This document shows positions 1-7,371 of a DNA stretch of 14,188 nucleotides, piece after piece. Position 1 is the stretch's first letter. Each line of letters begins with the position of its first letter. Both the position numbers and the translations under genes were made by a program. Location of the stretch: NCBI GenBank assembly GCA_035707105.1, contig DASSUI010000089.1, forward strand, positions 1-14,188. The letters run 5' to 3'. Below the pieces are notes generated by a model. It made no database searches. It was not told the DNA's origin and worked only from the letters and a program-made list of their open reading frames with translations. This stretch comes from JACDAN01 sp035707105 (lineage in GTDB: Bacteria > Actinomycetota > Thermoleophilia > Gaiellales > Gaiellaceae).

Positions 1-294
1 GACGTCGGCCGCGTGGATCCGCCCTCCCGTCCAGCGCGCCCGAACACCACGGAGGTCGAGGCTCCAGCCGCTCGGCGGGTCGCTCTCCGAGAGCTCGATT
101 CCCGGAGGGGCAACGATCTCGAGGGAGGTCGTTCCGTATCCTCTCCGCTCGTTCGGCGTCTCGAAGGACACCGTCGTCGGCGCATCGGCCTCGACGAACG
201 GCGGGGTGACGGTGACGTGAGCGTCTGCTGCGGTGGCGCACGCGAGCGCGACGACAGCCACGGTGAGGAGCGGGAACCCTCGCCCGGCGATCAC
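1..294 (-). CDS. YcnI-like DUF1775 secreted copper-binding protein (N-terminal part)
   Basis: Partial gene: 98 codons read from a GTG at 294 and run off the left edge of the window. Residues 1-25 form a Sec-type signal peptide (short basic start, hydrophobic core around 8-22, Ala-Asp-Ala before the cut), so the mature protein should begin with His26 in the context HVTVTPPF. An N-terminal His directly after the signal peptide is the hallmark of the DUF1775/YcnI family, where it is a copper ligand (monohistidine brace in Bacillus subtilis YcnI); the beta-rich text that follows, including SFETPNER and the GWSLDL segment, fits the same domain. The GTG lies one nucleotide after the stop of the acyl-CoA dehydrogenase, so it is probably the third gene of that operon. 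An ATG five bases further upstream is followed at once by a stop, which excludes it. In the family these proteins sit outside the membrane and are thought to handle copper; whether a CopC/CopD-like partner follows lies outside the window. Confidence 0.8.
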   Translation of the reverse strand, partial: MIAGRGFPLLTVAVVALACATAADAHVTVTPPFVEADAPTTVSFETPNERRGYGTTSLEIVAPPGIELSESDPPSGWSLDLRGVRARWTGGRIHAADV

Positions 295-295
295 G

Positions 296-1429
296 TCATA
301 GGCCGAGCAGCCGGGCGATCACCAGCCGTTGAACCTCGTTCGTCCCCTCGCCGATCTCCAGGATCTTCTGGTCGCGATACAGCCGCGAGATCGGGAACTC
401 GTCCATGAAGCCGTAGCCGCCGTGGATCTGCAGCGAGGTGTTCGCCGCGCGATGCGACAGCTCGCCGGTGTAGAGCTTCGCCATCGCCGCCTCCCTGGCG
501 AACGGGCGGCCCTGGTCCTTGAGCCACGCAGCCTTGTAGACCATGTTCCGTCCGGCCTCGATCTCGGTGGCCATGTCCGCGAGCTGAAACTGGATCGCCT
601 GGAACGAGGAGATCGGCTGCCCGAACTGCTTCCGCTCCCTTGCGTACTCGGCGGCGAGGTCGTAGGCGCCCTGCGCGAGCCCGAGCCCCATCGCGGCGAC
701 CGAGATCCGCCCGCCGTCGAGGATCTCCAGGAACTGCTGGAACCCCTTGCCGCGCGGGCCGAGCAGGTTCGCCTCCGGGACATGCACGTCGCGGAACGAG
801 AGCTCGCGGGTGTCCGACGCCCGCCAGCCGAGCTTCTGCATCGGCGGCGCGATCTCGTAGCCGGGCGTGCCGTTCGGGACGATGATGTTCGAGATCTCGT
901 CGTCGCCGGTGACCGCCGTGATCGTCACGCACGCCGTGACGTCGGTGCCGGCGTTGGTAATGAACATCTTCGACCCGTTGACGACCCACTCGCCGTCGCG
1001 CAGCTCGGCCCGGGTGCGTGACGCGCCCGCGTCCGATCCGGCCTCCGGCTCCGTCAGCCCGAACGCCGCGAGCTTCTCTCCGGAGGCAAGCTGCGGCACC
1101 CACTCCCGTTTCTGCTCCTCGTTCCCGAACATGTAGATCGGGAGCGTCCCGAGCGAGTGATGCGCAGCCATCGTGATCGCGACGGACGAGTCCACCCGGG
1201 TCAGCTCCTCGACCGCGATCGCATACGAGACGGTGTCTGCGCCGGCCCCGCCGTACTCCTCCGGGATGGTCATGCCCATCAGCCCCAGCTCTGCCATCTC
1301 GGCCACGAGCTCGTACGGGAAGCGGTGCTCGCGGTCGAGCTCCTCGGCGACAGGCGCGACGCGGTCGACGGCGAAGTCCCGGACCGTGCGCCGGAGGAGC
1401 TCGTGCTCGTCGGTGAGGTCGAGGTTCAC
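296..1429 (-). CDS. acyl-CoA dehydrogenase
   Basis: A 377-residue flavoprotein of normal family length that oxidises an acyl-CoA to the trans-2-enoyl-CoA, passing electrons to electron-transfer flavoprotein in the cytoplasm. The N-terminal helical domain starts at once (LTDEHELLRRTVRDF), the first family signature AFGLTEPEAGSDAG occupies the middle beta domain, and the C-terminal helical domain carries the second signature QIHGGYGFMDEFP. The likely catalytic base is Glu361 in IGEGTNEVQR, the position used by short- and medium-chain and isobutyryl/2-methylbutyryl enzymes; isovaleryl-CoA dehydrogenase uses a different position, so a true isovaleryl enzyme is less likely. Substrate chain length cannot be read reliably from sequence. 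The GTG start overlaps the pepA stop by four bases (GTGA), indicating translational coupling; no better start lies nearby. Confidence 0.93.
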   Translation of the reverse strand: MNLDLTDEHELLRRTVRDFAVDRVAPVAEELDREHRFPYELVAEMAELGLMGMTIPEEYGGAGADTVSYAIAVEELTRVDSSVAITMAAHHSLGTLPIYMFGNEEQKREWVPQLASGEKLAAFGLTEPEAGSDAGASRTRAELRDGEWVVNGSKMFITNAGTDVTACVTITAVTGDDEISNIIVPNGTPGYEIAPPMQKLGWRASDTRELSFRDVHVPEANLLGPRGKGFQQFLEILDGGRISVAAMGLGLAQGAYDLAAEYARERKQFGQPISSFQAIQFQLADMATEIEAGRNMVYKAAWLKDQGRPFAREAAMAKLYTGELSHRAANTSLQIHGGYGFMDEFPISRLYRDQKILEIGEGTNEVQRLVIARLLGL

Positions 1430-2886
1430 GTGAGGGAGCGTGCCAGTTCCGCGATCAGCCGAACGCCGTACCCCGTCCCGCCGGGCACGTCGAGATAGTC
1501 CGGCCGCGCCCAGCGGAGGAACCCCGGGCCGGCCATGTCGATGTGCGCCCACGGCCCCTCGCCGACGAACTCCTCGAGGAAGTTCGCTGCGTACGCAGGG
1601 ATCGCCTGTCCGCGGACGGAGGAGTTCTTCAGGTCGGCGAAGGCCGAGTCCGTGTAGCGGCGGTAGCGCCGGTGCATCGGCAGCGGCCACGCATGGTCGC
1701 CGCTGCGGCGCCCGGCCGCGGCGACGCGGTCGCGCCATTCCTCGTCGTTGCCGAAGACGCCGGCGTAGAGGTCGCCGAGCGCCCTCTCCATGGCGCCGGT
1801 CAGGGTCGCGAAGTCGACGAGATGCGTCGCGCCGAGCTCGCGCGTGTACCAGAGCACGTCGGCCAGGACGAGCCGGCCTTCGGCGTCCGTGTTCACGATC
1901 TCGATCGTCTTGCCGTTCATCGCCCGCACGATGTCGCCGGGCCTGAAGGAGCCGCCGCCGACCATGTTCTCGGTCGCGCCGACGACCCCGACCGCGCGGA
2001 CAGGAAGCCCGAGCTCCGCGACGGCGCCGAGCCCCGCCAGGACGGCGGCGCCGCCAGCCATGTCGCCTTTCATGTCCTCCATGTAGAGCGCCGGCTTGAT
2101 CGAGATCCCGCCGGTGTCGAACGTGACCGCCTTGCCGACGAGTCCGAGCGTGACCTCGCCGTCCGCGTCGGCAGGCTCGTGGCGGAGGACGATCGTCCGA
2201 GCCGGGTTGTGGCTGCCCTGGGCGACCGCGCCGAAGGACCCCATGCCGAGCTCGGCCATCCGCTCCGGGCCGAACGACTCCGCCCGCAGCCGGCCGCCCG
2301 AGCCGGCGGCGATCTCCTCGGCGTGCTCGGCGAGCCGCGCCGGCGTCAGCTCGTTCGGCGGCTCGTTGGCGAGGTCGCGCGCGCGGTTGGCCCACCGGGC
2401 GACGACGAGCGCGCGCTCGGCGCCGGAGAGGACGGCGTCGTCGCCGCCGACGAAGACGACGCGGTCGAGCTGCGGCTTTGGTTCGTCGGTCTTGCGGATG
2501 CCCGGGTCGTAGCCGCCGAGGACGAGGCCGTCGACCGCCGCGCACGCCTGCTCCGAGAGCGAGAGCGGGAGGGATTCGTCGAGCACCCACGCCACCGTCC
2601 CTCGCGTCGGCTGGAGGAGGCGGGCGACGGCGCCGGCCGCCGTGCGGATCGCGTCGGCGTCGACCTCCGCGCCGAGACCGCCGACGGCCACGCGCTCCGC
2701 CTCGGCGTCCGGGGGCAGGTGGAGCAGGACGCCCTTGCCGGGCTGCGCGCGAAAGCCGTCCTCGTCCAGCAGGGCCCTCACCCGCTGCCCGAGGGGGCCC
2801 GGAACGGCCGCGTCGTCCCGTACGGCGAACGCCACGACCGCGGCCTCGACGGCAAGGGAGTCGGGGCCCGACAGCGAAAGCTCCAT
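1426..2886 (-). CDS. pepA: leucyl aminopeptidase (M17 family)
   Basis: A 486-residue cytosolic aminopeptidase of the M17 family, usually a hexamer with two metal ions, that removes N-terminal residues from peptides. The N-terminal non-catalytic domain covers roughly residues 1-150. The catalytic domain shows all expected residues: metal ligands Lys252, Asp257 (FDTGG), Asp275 (MKGDMAGG), Asp334 and Glu336 (NTDAEGRL), and catalytic Lys264 (SIKP) and Arg338. NTDAEGRL is the family signature. Length and motif spacing are normal, so the enzyme should be active. It starts with ATG at 2886, without a clear Shine-Dalgarno, and is the first gene of an operon with the acyl-CoA dehydrogenase and YcnI-like gene. 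M17 enzymes also have DNA-binding or cysteinylglycinase roles in some bacteria; nothing here distinguishes those. Confidence 0.95.
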   Translation of the reverse strand: MELSLSGPDSLAVEAAVVAFAVRDDAAVPGPLGQRVRALLDEDGFRAQPGKGVLLHLPPDAEAERVAVGGLGAEVDADAIRTAAGAVARLLQPTRGTVAWVLDESLPLSLSEQACAAVDGLVLGGYDPGIRKTDEPKPQLDRVVFVGGDDAVLSGAERALVVARWANRARDLANEPPNELTPARLAEHAEEIAAGSGGRLRAESFGPERMAELGMGSFGAVAQGSHNPARTIVLRHEPADADGEVTLGLVGKAVTFDTGGISIKPALYMEDMKGDMAGGAAVLAGLGAVAELGLPVRAVGVVGATENMVGGGSFRPGDIVRAMNGKTIEIVNTDAEGRLVLADVLWYTRELGATHLVDFATLTGAMERALGDLYAGVFGNDEEWRDRVAAAGRRSGDHAWPLPMHRRYRRYTDSAFADLKNSSVRGQAIPAYAANFLEEFVGEGPWAHIDMAGPGFLRWARPDYLDVPGGTGYGVRLIAELARSLT

Positions 2887-2974
2887 GGGACGCGCGATGC
2901 TAACTCAGGAACACCTTCGAAAAGTTTTTCGCCCCCTTAACCATTTGCTGATTCCGGCCGATGACACTCCGGTC
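2887..2974. promoter_or_regulatory. AT-rich divergent promoter region with inverted repeat
   Basis: These 88 bases separate the divergent pepA and 81-aa genes and are clearly richer in A/T than their surroundings. They contain a near-perfect inverted repeat at 2918-2931 (CGAAAA-GT-TTTTCG), a plausible operator or a structural promoter element. On the minus strand a TAGCAT hexamer (2902-2897) sits ten bases before the pepA ATG and could be its -10 with a very short leader. I find no convincing -10 for the plus-strand gene. An alternative plus start at 2897 would run the 81-aa frame through this segment, but the base composition argues for a control region. Confidence 0.5.
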
Positions 2975-3220
2975 ATGAGCACCACGCTGCGGGCCCCTGC
3001 TTCATCGCGTCTCCACCCGGACCGCCCGACCGTCGAGGAGGTGGTCGCGCGCATCGCCGATCTCGTCCTCGCGCGGCAGTCGCTGCGCGCGGGCGGCGCC
3101 GACGAGCTGATTCTCGAGGAGAACCGCCGGGAGCTCGTCAAGGCGCACTGGGACCTCTCCCGCGCGCTGATCGAGCGCCACTGTCCGCCGAAGGCGGAAG
3201 TCCAGCCCGCAGCCGCCTAG
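2975..3220 (+). CDS. conserved-looking hypothetical protein, 81 aa
   Basis: I do not recognise this small protein. It has a loose N-terminus of about 16 residues, then mostly helix-forming, charged sequence: VEEVVARIADLVLARQ (about 20-35), a short Gly-rich turn (RAGGADELI) and a second helix containing NRRELVKAHWDLSRALIERH, then an Ala/Pro tail. No signal peptide or membrane segment is visible, so it is probably cytoplasmic and helical, possibly a helical hairpin. The ATG at 2975 is chosen because the in-frame ATG at 2897 would extend through the AT-rich control region; neither start has a good ribosome-binding site. It is divergent from pepA and its stop overlaps the stop of the convergent GGDEF-EAL gene through a shared CTAG. 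High third-position G+C in helical sequence supports a real gene. Confidence 0.7.
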   Translation: MSTTLRAPASSRLHPDRPTVEEVVARIADLVLARQSLRAGGADELILEENRRELVKAHWDLSRALIERHCPPKAEVQPAAA

Positions 3221-3224
3221 GCGG
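3213..3224. repeat. 12-bp perfect palindrome at overlapping stop codons
   Basis: CCGCCTAGGCGG is a perfect palindrome centred on the CTAG in which the stop codons of the plus-strand 81-aa gene (TAG, 3218-3220) and the minus-strand GGDEF-EAL gene (TAG, 3219-3217) overlap. It could help end transcription from both sides, but there is no T-tract and no loop, so a terminator role is only inferred. Confidence 0.4.
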
Positions 3225-5172
3225 ACCGGAGCCGCCGCCGCGGCAGCTCGGCGGCGCGCTCGCGCAGCCACTCGGTCAGCTCCGCCGCGGGTACGGGCCG
3301 GCTGAGGTAGAAGCCCTGCGCCACCTCGCAACCGAGCTGGACGAGGCGGTTCCACGCTTTCGCGCTCTCGACGCCCTCGGCGACGACCCGTAGCCCGAGG
3401 TTCCTGCCCAGGTCGATCGTCGACCGGACGATGACCGCGTCGTTCTCGCTCTCGTCCATGCCGAGGATGAACGACTTGTCGATCTTCAGCTCGTCGACGG
3501 GGAGCCGCTTCAGGTAGGCGAGGGACGAGTAGCCCGTGCCGAAGTCGTCGATCGCGAGCCGGACGCCCATCTCGTCCAGGCGCGACAGGACCTGCATCGC
3601 GCGTACCGGGTCGGCGAGGATGGTGCTCTCGGTGATCTCGAGCTCGAGGAGCCTCGGCGGGACCTCCCAGCGGGCCAAAAGCTCGCCCACCGTGTCCGGA
3701 AAGTGGACGTCGAGGAGGTTGCGCGTCGAGAGGTTGACCGCGACGCAGAGCTCGAGCTCCTGCAGCGCCCACGTCCGGCACTGGCGGAGGGCCTCGTCGA
3801 GGACGAACATCGTCAGCGGCCCGATCACACCGGTCTTCTGCGCCGGCGGGATGAACTCGTCCGGCGGGATGAGCCCGCGCTCGGGGTGCTCCCAGCGGAC
3901 GAGCGCCTCCACGCCCTTGATCTCGCCCGTTCGGAGATCCGCCTTCGGCTGGTAGTGGAGGACGAGCTGGTTGCGGTCGATGGCGCGCCGGAGCTCGGTC
4001 AGGAGGGTCAGGCGGTCGGGGCTGTAGTCGTCGCGTTCCCGAGCGTAGACCTCGCAGCCGGCCGGGTGCTCCTTGGCCACGTACATCGCGACGTCGGCGC
4101 GCTGGAGGAGGCCCTGGACGTCGGCGCCATGGTCCGGGAACAGCGCGATGCCGACGCTCGCCTCCATCTGGAGGGCGAGTCCGTGGATCGTGAACGGTTC
4201 CTCGAGGCTCGTGCGGAGCTTGCGGGCGACGGCGACCGCCGCCTCCGCGTCCACGACCTTCGGCAGGAGGACGCCGAACTCGTCCCCGCCGAGGCGCGCC
4301 ACCGTGTCGCTCTCGCGGAGGGTGCCCGCGAGTCGACGGCCGACCTGCTTCAGGAGCTCGTCGCCGCTTGCGTGGCCGAGGGTGTCGTTGACCTCTTTGA
4401 ACCGGTCGAGGTCCATGATCATCACGGCCGCGGGGATGTGTTCCCGTCTCGCCGAGGCGAGCGCCTGCTGCACGCGGTCGTGGAAGAGCGTCCGGTTCGG
4501 CAGGTCGGTGAGCGCGTCGTGCAGCGCCTGGTGGTGGTTCTCCTCGGCCTGCCGGCGGAGCTTCCTCGACGCGCCGGCCACGATGCGGAACAGGATCCCG
4601 TAGAGGATCGCGAGCCCCACGAAGATCATGAGCGAGTACCTGTTCGTCCGGGCCCGGACGCCCGCCTCGATGCGACCGTAGGCGACCGAGATCTCGACCG
4701 CGCCCTCCGGGCGCCGGCTTCCCTCCGGCCAGAGTGGGACGTAGGCGGCGAGGCTACTGCCCGACCGGTGCGACGTCACCTTCCCGTTCAGCGCGAGCCG
4801 CACGTCGTTCGAGAGCGGCACGCGGCGGTCGATCTCGCTGCGCCGCTGCGAGTACACGACCCGGAGCGAGCGGTTCCACACCGTGATCCCCTGGACGTGG
4901 CGCCGGTTCTCCGGCCGCCGGAGCGTCTCGTCCAGGGCCACGACCTCCTGCGTGGTGAGGCCGTACCGCAGGTCGTGCTCCGACAGGAACCGCTCGACTT
5001 CGGAACGGGAGATCGAGAGCGCCTGCTGCGTCGCGTCGTCGATCGCCTGCTCGGAGACCCGGCTGTGCAGATAGTGCTGCAGGACGAGCCCGAGCAGCAG
5101 GGTCGGGATCAGATTGACGAGAGCGAACTTCCAGAGCAGGCTGATGCGCGCCAGCCTGCGGAGCAACGCCAT
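3217..5172 (-). CDS. membrane-anchored GGDEF-EAL cyclic-di-GMP cyclase/phosphodiesterase
   Basis: A 651-residue cyclic-di-GMP turnover protein. Residues 1-10 are basic, a membrane helix follows (about 11-33), then an external sensor region of about 145 residues of unrecognised fold, a second membrane helix (about 179-199), a GGDEF domain (about 215-375) and an EAL domain (about 390-640). The cyclase signature is intact (GGDEF, 295-299), and the inhibitory I-site RESD (286-289) sits exactly five residues before it, so product feedback is expected. The EAL domain also keeps its catalytic set: EALVRW (422-427), VNLSTR, ELEITES, IDDFGTGYSS (Asp542-Asp543), LKIDKS, VAEGVE and the closing QGFYLSRP. 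Both activities are therefore possible; which dominates cannot be told from sequence. The ATG at 5172 is chosen over longer in-frame starts because GAGGAGG lies nine bases upstream. Confidence 0.94.
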   Translation of the reverse strand: MALLRRLARISLLWKFALVNLIPTLLLGLVLQHYLHSRVSEQAIDDATQQALSISRSEVERFLSEHDLRYGLTTQEVVALDETLRRPENRRHVQGITVWNRSLRVVYSQRRSEIDRRVPLSNDVRLALNGKVTSHRSGSSLAAYVPLWPEGSRRPEGAVEISVAYGRIEAGVRARTNRYSLMIFVGLAILYGILFRIVAGASRKLRRQAEENHHQALHDALTDLPNRTLFHDRVQQALASARREHIPAAVMIMDLDRFKEVNDTLGHASGDELLKQVGRRLAGTLRESDTVARLGGDEFGVLLPKVVDAEAAVAVARKLRTSLEEPFTIHGLALQMEASVGIALFPDHGADVQGLLQRADVAMYVAKEHPAGCEVYARERDDYSPDRLTLLTELRRAIDRNQLVLHYQPKADLRTGEIKGVEALVRWEHPERGLIPPDEFIPPAQKTGVIGPLTMFVLDEALRQCRTWALQELELCVAVNLSTRNLLDVHFPDTVGELLARWEVPPRLLELEITESTILADPVRAMQVLSRLDEMGVRLAIDDFGTGYSSLAYLKRLPVDELKIDKSFILGMDESENDAVIVRSTIDLGRNLGLRVVAEGVESAKAWNRLVQLGCEVAQGFYLSRPVPAAELTEWLRERAAELPRRRLRSA

Positions 5173-5181
5173 GCGAGGTGG

Positions 5182-5188
5182 CCTCCTC
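5182..5188 (-). promoter_or_regulatory. strong Shine-Dalgarno site for the GGDEF-EAL gene
   Basis: GAGGAGG on the minus strand, nine bases before the ATG at 5172. It fixes the start, ruling out about 52 extra residues of an upstream in-frame extension. It stands out because most other genes in the window lack a Shine-Dalgarno. Confidence 0.75.
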
Positions 5189-5265
5189 AGCTTGTTTCCG
5201 CAGGACCGTCCTCGGCTCACTGAAGCCGTCCTCCAAGCTCGGGCGTCCCCCATTCGAGTGACGGC

Positions 5266-5271
5266 TAGCCT
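5266..5271 (+). promoter_or_regulatory. predicted -10 element of a leaderless promoter (TAGCCT-N6-GTG)
   Basis: TAGCCT is followed by exactly six bases and then the GTG at 5278, so transcription starting about seven bases after the hexamer would begin at the start codon itself. There is no Shine-Dalgarno between them. The same hexamer with the same six-base spacing occurs before the 74-aa and 47-aa genes at the right end. No -35 box is evident. Leaderless transcripts are common in Actinobacteria; the call is otherwise inferred. Confidence 0.55.
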
Positions 5272-5277
5272 GCGGCG

Positions 5278-6453
5278 GTGCGGCGCGAGGTGGACCGGAA
5301 GGCGATCGCGGCCCTCTCGGCGGGCCATTTCGCCACGGATTTCTCCAACGGCGCGTTGCCCGCACTGTTGCCCTTCCTCGTCCAGCGGTTCGATCTCAGC
5401 TACACGCGCGTCGGCGCGCTGATGCTGGTTTCTGCTCTCGCCTCGTCGATCATCCAGCCGCTCTTCGGGATCTGGTCCGACCGTCGCGGGGCCGTCTGGC
5501 TACTTCCCCTCGGCGTCGCGCTCGCGGGTGTGGGGATGGCACTCGTCGCCGCCTCGCCGAGCTACGAGCTCTGCCTGCTCTTCGTCGTCGTCTCCGGGCT
5601 CGGAACCGCCGCGTACCACCCCGAGGGGTCCAAGTTCGCCGCGTACGTGAGCGGCAGCCGGCGAGCGAGCGGCATGTCGCTCTTCTCCATCGGCGGGAAC
5701 GTCGGCGTCGCGCTCGGTGCGCTCGCCGCTGCACCGCTGCTCCTCGCCTTCGGCCGGCCGGGCGGGCTGCTGATCGCCGTTCCGGCGGTGGTCGTCACCG
5801 TCCTCCTGCTGGGGACGACCGGCTACCTGCAGTCGTTCGCGCCCGAGCCGGCGACGAAACGGGTCGCGATCGGTGAGGACCGGCCGGGGGCGCTCGGGCT
5901 ACTGCTGGCGGTGATCGCGCTCCGGAGCGTCGGCTGGTTCGGGCTTCTCACGTTCGTCCCGCTCTGGGCCGTCTCGCTCGGACATTCGGAGAAGTACGGC
6001 AACACGCTGCTCTCGCTCATGCTCTTCACGGGCGGGATCGGCACCCTACTCGCCGGGCCGATCGCCGACCGCATCGGACGTCGCCCCGTACTCCTCGTGA
6101 GCGTCGTCGCGACGCCGCCGCTCGTCGTGCTCTTCGTGGCCGTGGGCGGAGCGCTCGGCGCCGTCGCCCTCGCGCTCGTGGGCGTGTGCGTCGTGAGCAC
6201 GTTCGGGGTCACCGGCGTCATGAGCCAGGAGTACCTCCCGAGCCGGATCGGGCTCGCGTCCGGGATCTCGATCGGCTTCTCGATCGGGCTGGGAGGGATC
6301 GCGGCGCTCGTGCTCGGCGCGATCGCCGACCGCGTCGACCTCGAGACGGCGATGTACCTCTGCGCGGCCGTGCCGGCACTCGCGATCCTGCCGGCGCTCC
6401 TGCTCCCGTCGCCGCGCGGTTCCAGACGTCTGGCACCCGAGCCGGTCGTGTAG
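5278..6453 (+). CDS. MFS transporter, fosmidomycin-resistance (Fsr)-like
   Basis: A 391-residue major facilitator protein with about 12 hydrophobic segments. Its first helix reads AGHFATDFSNGALPALLPFL, and the region after helix 4 contains AAYHPEGSKFAA, then RRASGMSLFSIGGNVG; these are characteristic of the Fsr-like exporter branch. The GIWSDRRG loop between helices 2 and 3 matches the general MFS loop motif, and IADRIGRRP is the corresponding loop of the second half. Family members export fosmidomycin or other small molecules by proton antiport, but many are uncharacterised, so the substrate here is unknown. The GTG at 5278 is preferred since a TAGCCT -10-like element sits six bases before it; an in-frame GTG four codons later is the alternative. 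It diverges from the GGDEF-EAL gene and leads a three-gene plus-strand group. Confidence 0.9.
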   Translation: MRREVDRKAIAALSAGHFATDFSNGALPALLPFLVQRFDLSYTRVGALMLVSALASSIIQPLFGIWSDRRGAVWLLPLGVALAGVGMALVAASPSYELCLLFVVVSGLGTAAYHPEGSKFAAYVSGSRRASGMSLFSIGGNVGVALGALAAAPLLLAFGRPGGLLIAVPAVVVTVLLLGTTGYLQSFAPEPATKRVAIGEDRPGALGLLLAVIALRSVGWFGLLTFVPLWAVSLGHSEKYGNTLLSLMLFTGGIGTLLAGPIADRIGRRPVLLVSVVATPPLVVLFVAVGGALGAVALALVGVCVVSTFGVTGVMSQEYLPSRIGLASGISIGFSIGLGGIAALVLGAIADRVDLETAMYLCAAVPALAILPALLLPSPRGSRRLAPEPVV

Positions 6454-6456
6454 GCT
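6451..6456 (+). promoter_or_regulatory. possible -10 hexamer overlapping the MFS stop codon (TAGGCT)
   Basis: TAGGCT begins with the TAG stop of the MFS gene and ends nine bases before the ATG at 6466. No Shine-Dalgarno lies between. If used, the SCP2-like gene would have its own near-leaderless transcript in addition to read-through from the MFS promoter. Spacing is looser than in the three TAGCCT-N6 cases, so this is weaker. Confidence 0.35.
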
Positions 6457-6465
6457 CGCCGCCCG

Positions 6466-6774
6466 ATGGCAGAGAGCGCGCGCGAGTTCTTCGAGAGCCT
6501 CGAGACCCGGATCGACCCGTCGAAGACGGCCGGGATGACGAATTCCTACGTCTTCGAGATCGACGGGGCCGGCACCTGGAAGGTCGACGTCGACGACGGC
6601 AAGGTCGCGGTCACCGAGGGCGGCGGCGACGCCGACGCGACGATCTCGGCGACAGAAGAGACGTTCCAGGACATCGCCTCAGGCGACCTGAACGCGACGA
6701 CCGCCTACATGACGGGCAAGCTCAAGGTCCGGGGGGACATGGGCGCCGCCATGAAGCTCTCGCGCCTGTTCTAG
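6466..6774 (+). CDS. SCP2-like sterol/lipid-binding domain protein
   Basis: A 102-residue single-domain protein of the SCP2 sterol-transfer family. The pattern of an initial helix (AREFFESLETRI), a beta sheet carrying YVFEIDGAGTWKVDVDDGKV, then ADATISATEETFQDIASGDL and a closing amphipathic helix with AYMTGKLKVRGDMGAAMKL is typical of the family. Such small cytoplasmic SCP2 proteins bind fatty acyl chains, acyl-CoA or other hydrophobic ligands; in bacteria the ligand is usually unknown. It lies 12 bases after the MFS gene and nine bases before the DUF2269-like gene, all on plus, so the three are probably co-expressed. The ATG at 6466 is the natural start. Length is normal for a stand-alone SCP2 domain. 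Confidence 0.88.
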   Translation: MAESAREFFESLETRIDPSKTAGMTNSYVFEIDGAGTWKVDVDDGKVAVTEGGGDADATISATEETFQDIASGDLNATTAYMTGKLKVRGDMGAAMKLSRLF

Positions 6775-6777
6775 GCC
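6772..6777 (+). promoter_or_regulatory. weak -10-like hexamer at the SCP2 stop (TAGGCC-N6-ATG)
   Basis: The TAG stop of the SCP2-like gene opens TAGGCC, followed by exactly six bases and the ATG at 6784. It lacks the final T of the TAnnnT consensus, so it may be coincidence; it is listed because its geometry matches the other stop-embedded hexamers in the window. Confidence 0.2.
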
Positions 6778-6783
6778 GACGCG

Positions 6784-7359
6784 ATGACCTGGTACGACTT
6801 CCTGCTGTTCGTCCATATCTCGATGGCGGTCATCTGGGTGGGCGGCTCGACGATCATGCAGTTCTTCGGCCTGCGGGCGATTCACGCTTCCGACCCGATG
6901 CGCCTCGTCGAGGTCGGGCAGGACATCGAATGGATCGGTAGCCGCGTGCTGCTGCCGACCTCGGCGATCGCCGTGCTCTCCGGCGTCCTGATGGTCATCG
7001 ACAGCGACTTCTGGGGGTTCGGCGACGACTGGATCCTGCTCGGCATCCTGCTCTTCGCGATCACGTTCCTCGCAGGAGCGCTCTTCTTCGGGCCGGAGTC
7101 CGGCCGCCTCGGACGGCTGATCGCGTCCGAGGGGCCGACCTCGGCGGCCGTGCAGGCGAAGCTCCAGCGGTTGCTCGCCCTGACGCGCGCCGACCTGATG
7201 CTGCTCTTCCTGATCGTCTTCGACATGGCGGTGAAGCCTCAGTGGGGGGACGCATCGCTCTGGATCGCCGTGCTGGCTTTCGCGGCGCTGGCGGTGCTGC
7301 TCGTGCGGAACGGAATGAACGCCCGGCTCGGCGCCGTGGCCGCGTCCGCGGCGGAGTAG
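6784..7359 (+). CDS. DUF2269-like integral membrane protein
   Basis: A 191-residue membrane protein with about five helices (roughly 5-28, 54-74, 82-104, 132-150, 157-175). The first helix, with FLLFVHISMAVIWVGG, and the short charged stretch between helices 1 and 2 match predicted integral membrane proteins of the DUF2269 type; His11 inside the first helix resembles heme- or metal-binding histidines of related CopD-like four-helix proteins, although a second axial ligand is not obvious to me. Function is unknown in the family. It starts nine bases after the SCP2-like gene and is the last gene of this plus-strand group. Its stop faces that of the biotin carboxylase across five bases. Confidence 0.78.
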   Translation: MTWYDFLLFVHISMAVIWVGGSTIMQFFGLRAIHASDPMRLVEVGQDIEWIGSRVLLPTSAIAVLSGVLMVIDSDFWGFGDDWILLGILLFAITFLAGALFFGPESGRLGRLIASEGPTSAAVQAKLQRLLALTRADLMLLFLIVFDMAVKPQWGDASLWIAVLAFAALAVLLVRNGMNARLGAVAASAAE

Positions 7360-7371
7360 TCCGGCTACTCC
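7353..7371. terminator. possible bidirectional terminator hairpin built from two stop codons
   Basis: GGAGTAG-TCCGG-CTACTCC forms a 7-bp perfect stem with a 5-base loop. Each arm carries the Glu-stop end of one of the two converging genes (TAG at 7357-7359 on plus, TAG at 7367-7365 on minus). The stem is symmetric, so the hairpin would form in transcripts from either side. There is no T-tract, so intrinsic termination is uncertain. Confidence 0.45.

Noticed and set aside
236..242. Cysteine in the signal peptide of the YcnI-like protein (ALAC) as a lipoprotein attachment site.
   Set aside because: The residue three places before the Cys is Ala, not Leu/Val/Ile as the lipobox needs, and a clean ADA cut before His26 fits the family better.
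296..2590. A single 764-residue minus-strand frame joining a long Arg-rich segment to the acyl-CoA dehydrogenase, as if a fusion protein.
   Set aside because: The first half is an out-of-frame reading of pepA with low-complexity Arg/Pro sequence; the dehydrogenase proper starts at the GTG at 1429, overlapping the pepA stop.
3703..5223. A 506-codon plus-strand open frame opposite the GGDEF-EAL gene.
   Set aside because: Long antisense frames are expected in high-GC DNA; the sequence has no recognisable domain and the minus strand has an intact two-domain enzyme.
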